Part shown: one piece after another, positions 32,741-34,951 of the stretch | Layout of the letters: each line of letters starts with the position of its first letter | How positions within the stretch are numbered: the first letter of the stretch is position 1 | Source of the DNA: an uncultured Collinsella sp. | GTDB lineage: Bacteria; Actinomycetota; Coriobacteriia; Coriobacteriales; Coriobacteriaceae | Assembly: GCA_958405195.1 (NCBI GenBank) | Contig: CATYDM010000019.1 | Location: forward strand, 1 to 34,951 | Length of the DNA stretch: 34,951 nucleotides | Reading direction: 5' to 3' | Notes under the pieces: generated by a model | Databases searched by the model: none | The model's input: only the letters and a program-made list of their open reading frames with translations | Told to the model about the DNA's origin: nothing | Made by a program: the position numbers and the translations under genes

Positions 32741-32784
32741 AAAAAGGCCCGCACCCTAAACAATTCGCGTTCTGGGTACGGGCC
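32741..32784 (-). terminator. Terminator of the DUF3006 gene
   Basis: GGCCCGCACCC at 32746-32756 pairs with GGGTACGGGCC at 32774-32784, with one mismatch, and is followed on the minus strand by TTTTT (32741-32745). Confidence 0.8.
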
Positions 32785-32808
32785 TGTCACAAGGTAGCCG
32801 TGCTGTTA

Positions 32809-33024
32809 TCAGTGCTTAAAGAGCGAGGCCATCAGGTCGGCGTTGGTCTTCAGGCGCGCCGCCTTCGCACCGTCGTCTTTCACCCATGCGCCGGGTGCGC
32901 CTTCATAGACATCGCCCACGGCACAGTCCTCAGGCATGTCGGTCAACGGTACATCCATAAACTTGGTGCCGTCGACCTCAAGCACTGCCATATCTCCTTC
33001 GATGCGGTCAACGATTGCCTGCAT
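32809..33024 (-). CDS. DUF3006 family protein
   Basis: The 71-residue protein matches DUF3006. It begins AIVDRIEGDMAVLEVDG, then DVPLTDMPEDCAVGDVYEG, and ends with a Lys/Arg/Asp helix (KAARLKTNADLMASLFKH). It is soluble, with no signal peptide. DUF3006 genes commonly follow ComEC-like metallo-beta-lactamase genes, as here (11 bases after the stop of the remnant). Function is unknown. Confidence 0.82.
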   Translation of the reverse strand: MQAIVDRIEGDMAVLEVDGTKFMDVPLTDMPEDCAVGDVYEGAPGAWVKDDGAKAARLKTNADLMASLFKH

Positions 33025-33035
33025 TTCGTCCTTCC

Positions 33036-33596
33036 TTAGGGGTTGCAGATGCCGCAGGGCTCATATCCGGAGGCTTGCGCCTGCGACTTCGTCATTTCTG
33101 TCACGTTGCTGCCGGCCTTCTTCGTGGTGCGGCAGCCGGGACGATGGTACTTGCTTCCCGTCGGCGTGATGACGACCGTTTCGTCCTGTCCAGAATCCGT
33201 TGCGGCCGGCGCTTGTGCCGGCGCGGCCGGCTGCTCGGAGGCGCCGCTGGATCCGCCGCCATCGCCACCAGAGCCAATACCTTGGGAGTCGGCACCGGAA
33301 TCCTGGCTCGCGGCCTCAATGGTGCCCTCGGTAGCTGTCGAAGCCGTAACATCCTTGCCGTTCGAGACGACGGTAACCGTGCCATGGACGTAGGTGCCGT
33401 ACACCTGCGCGCCGACGGAAGACAAGGCGTCGAGAACGACTTGAGTCGGATGTCCATAGGAGTTCTTGCCATACGAGAGCACGGCGATCGTGGGCGGACG
33501 AACATAACTCGCCAGGGGAAGCCCCTGATGGCCGTGCGCCACAACATGAGGCCGAATCCGCCCCCGGCTGGACAGGCCAACAACGAAGGAGCACAC
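33036..33596 (-). pseudogene. Truncated ComEC-like MBL protein with Cys-rich C-terminus
   Basis: The recognisable part is the end of a ComEC/Rec2-type metallo-beta-lactamase domain: PPTIAVLSYGKNSYGHPT, then VLDALSSVGAQVYGTYVHGTVTVVSNG. A Gly/Ser/Ala/Pro-rich linker follows and the protein ends in a small Cys-rich module (YHRPGCRTTKKAG, GYEPCGICNP) like that seen in many secreted MBL proteins. The N-terminal MBL core with its HxHxDH zinc site, a signal peptide and any membrane part are missing. The first 25 or so residues look unrelated to the family. It is most likely a 5'-deleted remnant. Zinc binding by the terminal Cys/His module is inferred. Confidence 0.65.
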
Positions 33597-33940
33597 GGAA
33601 CCGGCGCGGCGTTACAACCGTCCCGGCAAGCGTGTCACTTGGCCAAGTCATGATGCTGACAAACCCGGAAATGCTCCAACGGAGCGCCGAACGAGCGTAA
33701 CAATATACAGCCGTGCAACACGCGTTGGACGACCAGAACATCCCAAACAAAGGCCTGTCGGTCCTACCTTCAAGCCCAATAGCAAAATGTGCATCAACGG
33801 ATTTGCAGCGATACAAGTCTCAACCGTCACCATCACACCGCAGCGCGCCTAGTCCCACTCATCCTACTGCAAATGTCCCAGAACGAGAAAACGACCAGCT
33901 TAACATGCCAACCTTTATATCCGCACGCGCGTAATTCAAC
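33597..33940. other. No gene seen
   Basis: About 344 bases of lower GC than the host. The open frames have no recognisable product. It may hold debris of the missing N-terminal part of the MBL gene, but I could not identify any. Confidence 0.4.
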
Positions 33941-34567
33941 TCATAAGGACCGGCTATCCCTTACCTGTGACACAATCTCAAACGCACAGAACAGAATCAT
34001 CAGTCCAATCATCGCATAAGAGGCAGCCGAACCTTCAAGCACTATTCCACAAAGAACAATCTCCGCGCCGCCAATAAGAACTGTTATCAGGCGCTCTGCC
34101 TTTTTGCTCTCGCCGCGCGCATAAAAAGGCGGCAAAGCGCACAAGATCACATATAGCCCGGGAAGGGAATACAGGATCGATAGTCCAAGTCCCCCATCAA
34201 CCGCAGTGCTTTGCGTAAGAATCAACTGAACCCAAACGGCAATTATCACTGAGCAGGTTGTCGATAAAAGAAGACTAGAAATATAGCACGCAACAAAGTC
34301 CCGTCGCATTCGAACAGAGAAATCCGCGAACTCTCTTCGCCGCGTGGAAACAATAAGGTACACAGAAATTGCAATAGAACCAATCAGAGAAAACAGCGGA
34401 ACAACCAGCAATTCAAGCTTATTACCCCATCGATCAACCACACCCCCACTCCAATGAGCGGGAATTGTATCAGGGAGGACTGACCAAGCCGCCCATAGAA
34501 TCAGAAACGAAAGAATAGAGAGGATGAAAGATGATAACACTGCAGTAATTTTTTTTGAGGCTCTCAT
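33941..34567 (-). CDS. DUF1648-containing membrane protein
   Basis: The 208-residue protein has about six membrane segments. After the first helix it carries the DUF1648 motif LPDTIPAHWSGGVVDRWGNK, as in SdpI-family proteins, where it faces outside. SdpI is an immunity and signalling protein for a toxic peptide in Bacillus; here no such partner is proven, and the C-terminal SdpI half is not clear. The ATG at 34567 (MRASKKITAVL) is preferred; GTG at 34594 is an alternative start with its own in-frame extension. The gene is markedly AT-richer than the host, which suggests acquisition. Confidence 0.68.
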   Translation of the reverse strand: MRASKKITAVLSSFILSILSFLILWAAWSVLPDTIPAHWSGGVVDRWGNKLELLVVPLFSLIGSIAISVYLIVSTRRREFADFSVRMRRDFVACYISSLLLSTTCSVIIAVWVQLILTQSTAVDGGLGLSILYSLPGLYVILCALPPFYARGESKKAERLITVLIGGAEIVLCGIVLEGSAASYAMIGLMILFCAFEIVSQVRDSRSL

Positions 34568-34626
34568 CGATTCCGCATCTCCTTGCGCGCCCACATTCCA
34601 CTCCGCCTTAAATCAAGTATAAATAG

Positions 34627-34716
34627 ATGGCGCTTGGTATTATTGGCGCAATCGCGATAGCGATTACCGCCGTTGTTTCTTTAAAAATGGTAGGAATACA
34701 TGCCTCCAAGAATTGA
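34627..34716 (+). CDS. Small hydrophobic peptide
   Basis: A 29-residue ORF begins MALGIIGAIAIAITAVVSLK and ends with a short basic/polar tail. It is a single membrane helix. TATAAA lies just upstream (34618-34623), so its transcript could be nearly leaderless, and no Shine-Dalgarno is visible. Its 3' end overlaps the next ORF start by 17 bases. It could be a small membrane protein, a toxin-like peptide or a chance ORF. Confidence 0.3.
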   Translation: MALGIIGAIAIAITAVVSLKMVGIHASKN

Positions 34717-34900
34717 TATATCGATTGACGAGCTGCCCGAAGCGTCGAGCCTTCTTGATGGACATGACTATTCGTCACAAATCATTCAGCGTATCGCCGG
34801 GGTTCCAGTAATACTCGATGCATCGGGATGCCCTCATTCCCCTTTTTTCGAAGTTGAACATGATGACAGGACGATTAGGTTTACAAGTCAAGCAAGTTAA
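34700..34900 (+). CDS. Hypothetical protein
   Basis: The 66-residue product begins MPPRIDISIDELPEASSLLD and ends DDRTIRFTSQAS. It is acidic and soluble. TAGGA lies before the ATG. No family is recognised. It follows the small hydrophobic ORF with an overlap, which suggests co-translation. Confidence 0.45.
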   Translation: MPPRIDISIDELPEASSLLDGHDYSSQIIQRIAGVPVILDASGCPHSPFFEVEHDDRTIRFTSQAS

Positions 34901-34951
34901 TAATCTATGTGGTCAATATGATGCCGTTGAACCCGCGTATCGATACCGTTC

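Noticed and set aside
33316..33816. A 166-residue minus-strand ORF
   Set aside because: Wrong frame over the ComEC-like remnant; Cys/Ser/Arg-rich without a pattern.

Overview
The window is high-GC bacterial chromosome. Gene content and order point to an actinobacterium of class Coriobacteriia, most likely Collinsella or a close relative. The grounds are dapA-less rnj-ftsK, RNase Y followed by a GHKL protein and SpoVS, an actinobacterial FHA/MerR/PGP-synthase group, and G/C-ending codons. The genus is an inference from style and synteny, not from a search.

Bases 1-18344 form a dense plus-strand housekeeping block: RNase J, FtsK/SpoIIIE, a RodZ-like HTH membrane protein, YajQ, RimO, PgsA and PncC (CinA C-terminal domain); then, after a hairpin, an SOS-boxed recA-recX unit; then RNase Y, a GHKL ATPase-fold protein, SpoVS, MiaB, MiaA and HflX. 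Many junctions overlap by one base (TGATG or TAATG), so several operons are tightly coupled.

Bases 18329-21233 are an SOS and nucleotide region. lexA and a DUF1624 membrane protein run on the minus strand. A LysM membrane protein placed like YneA/DivS runs divergently. Three LexA-type boxes lie between them at exact 28-bp steps. nrdR, with its start codon inside a perfect 12-bp hairpin arm, and dut follow.

Bases 21234-21695 form a convergent intergenic region with three perfect long palindromes. Two of them are about 105-113 bp elements with a shared core in opposite orientation and different 28-bp arms, each arm perfectly paired. This is the most unusual feature of the window.

Bases 21696-29742 hold a GT28-type glycosyltransferase, trxB, a DUF1836 regulator, a DegV protein, and a minus-strand run: a second CDP-alcohol phosphatidyltransferase, FHA protein, MerR regulator, Apt and a secreted NlpC/P60 coiled-coil protein. 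A 17-base sequence lies upstream of both the DUF1836 and DegV genes in the same orientation relative to the genes.

From about 30037 to the end is accessory DNA. It begins with the 3' half of a tRNA-Pro(GGG) gene, interpreted as an attachment site, followed by a tyrosine integrase broken by one in-frame TAG, an 8-bp tandem repeat array, small ORFs, a frameshifted small gene, DUF3006 beside a truncated ComEC-like MBL protein, a DUF1648 membrane protein and short unknown ORFs. The far end of the element lies outside the window.
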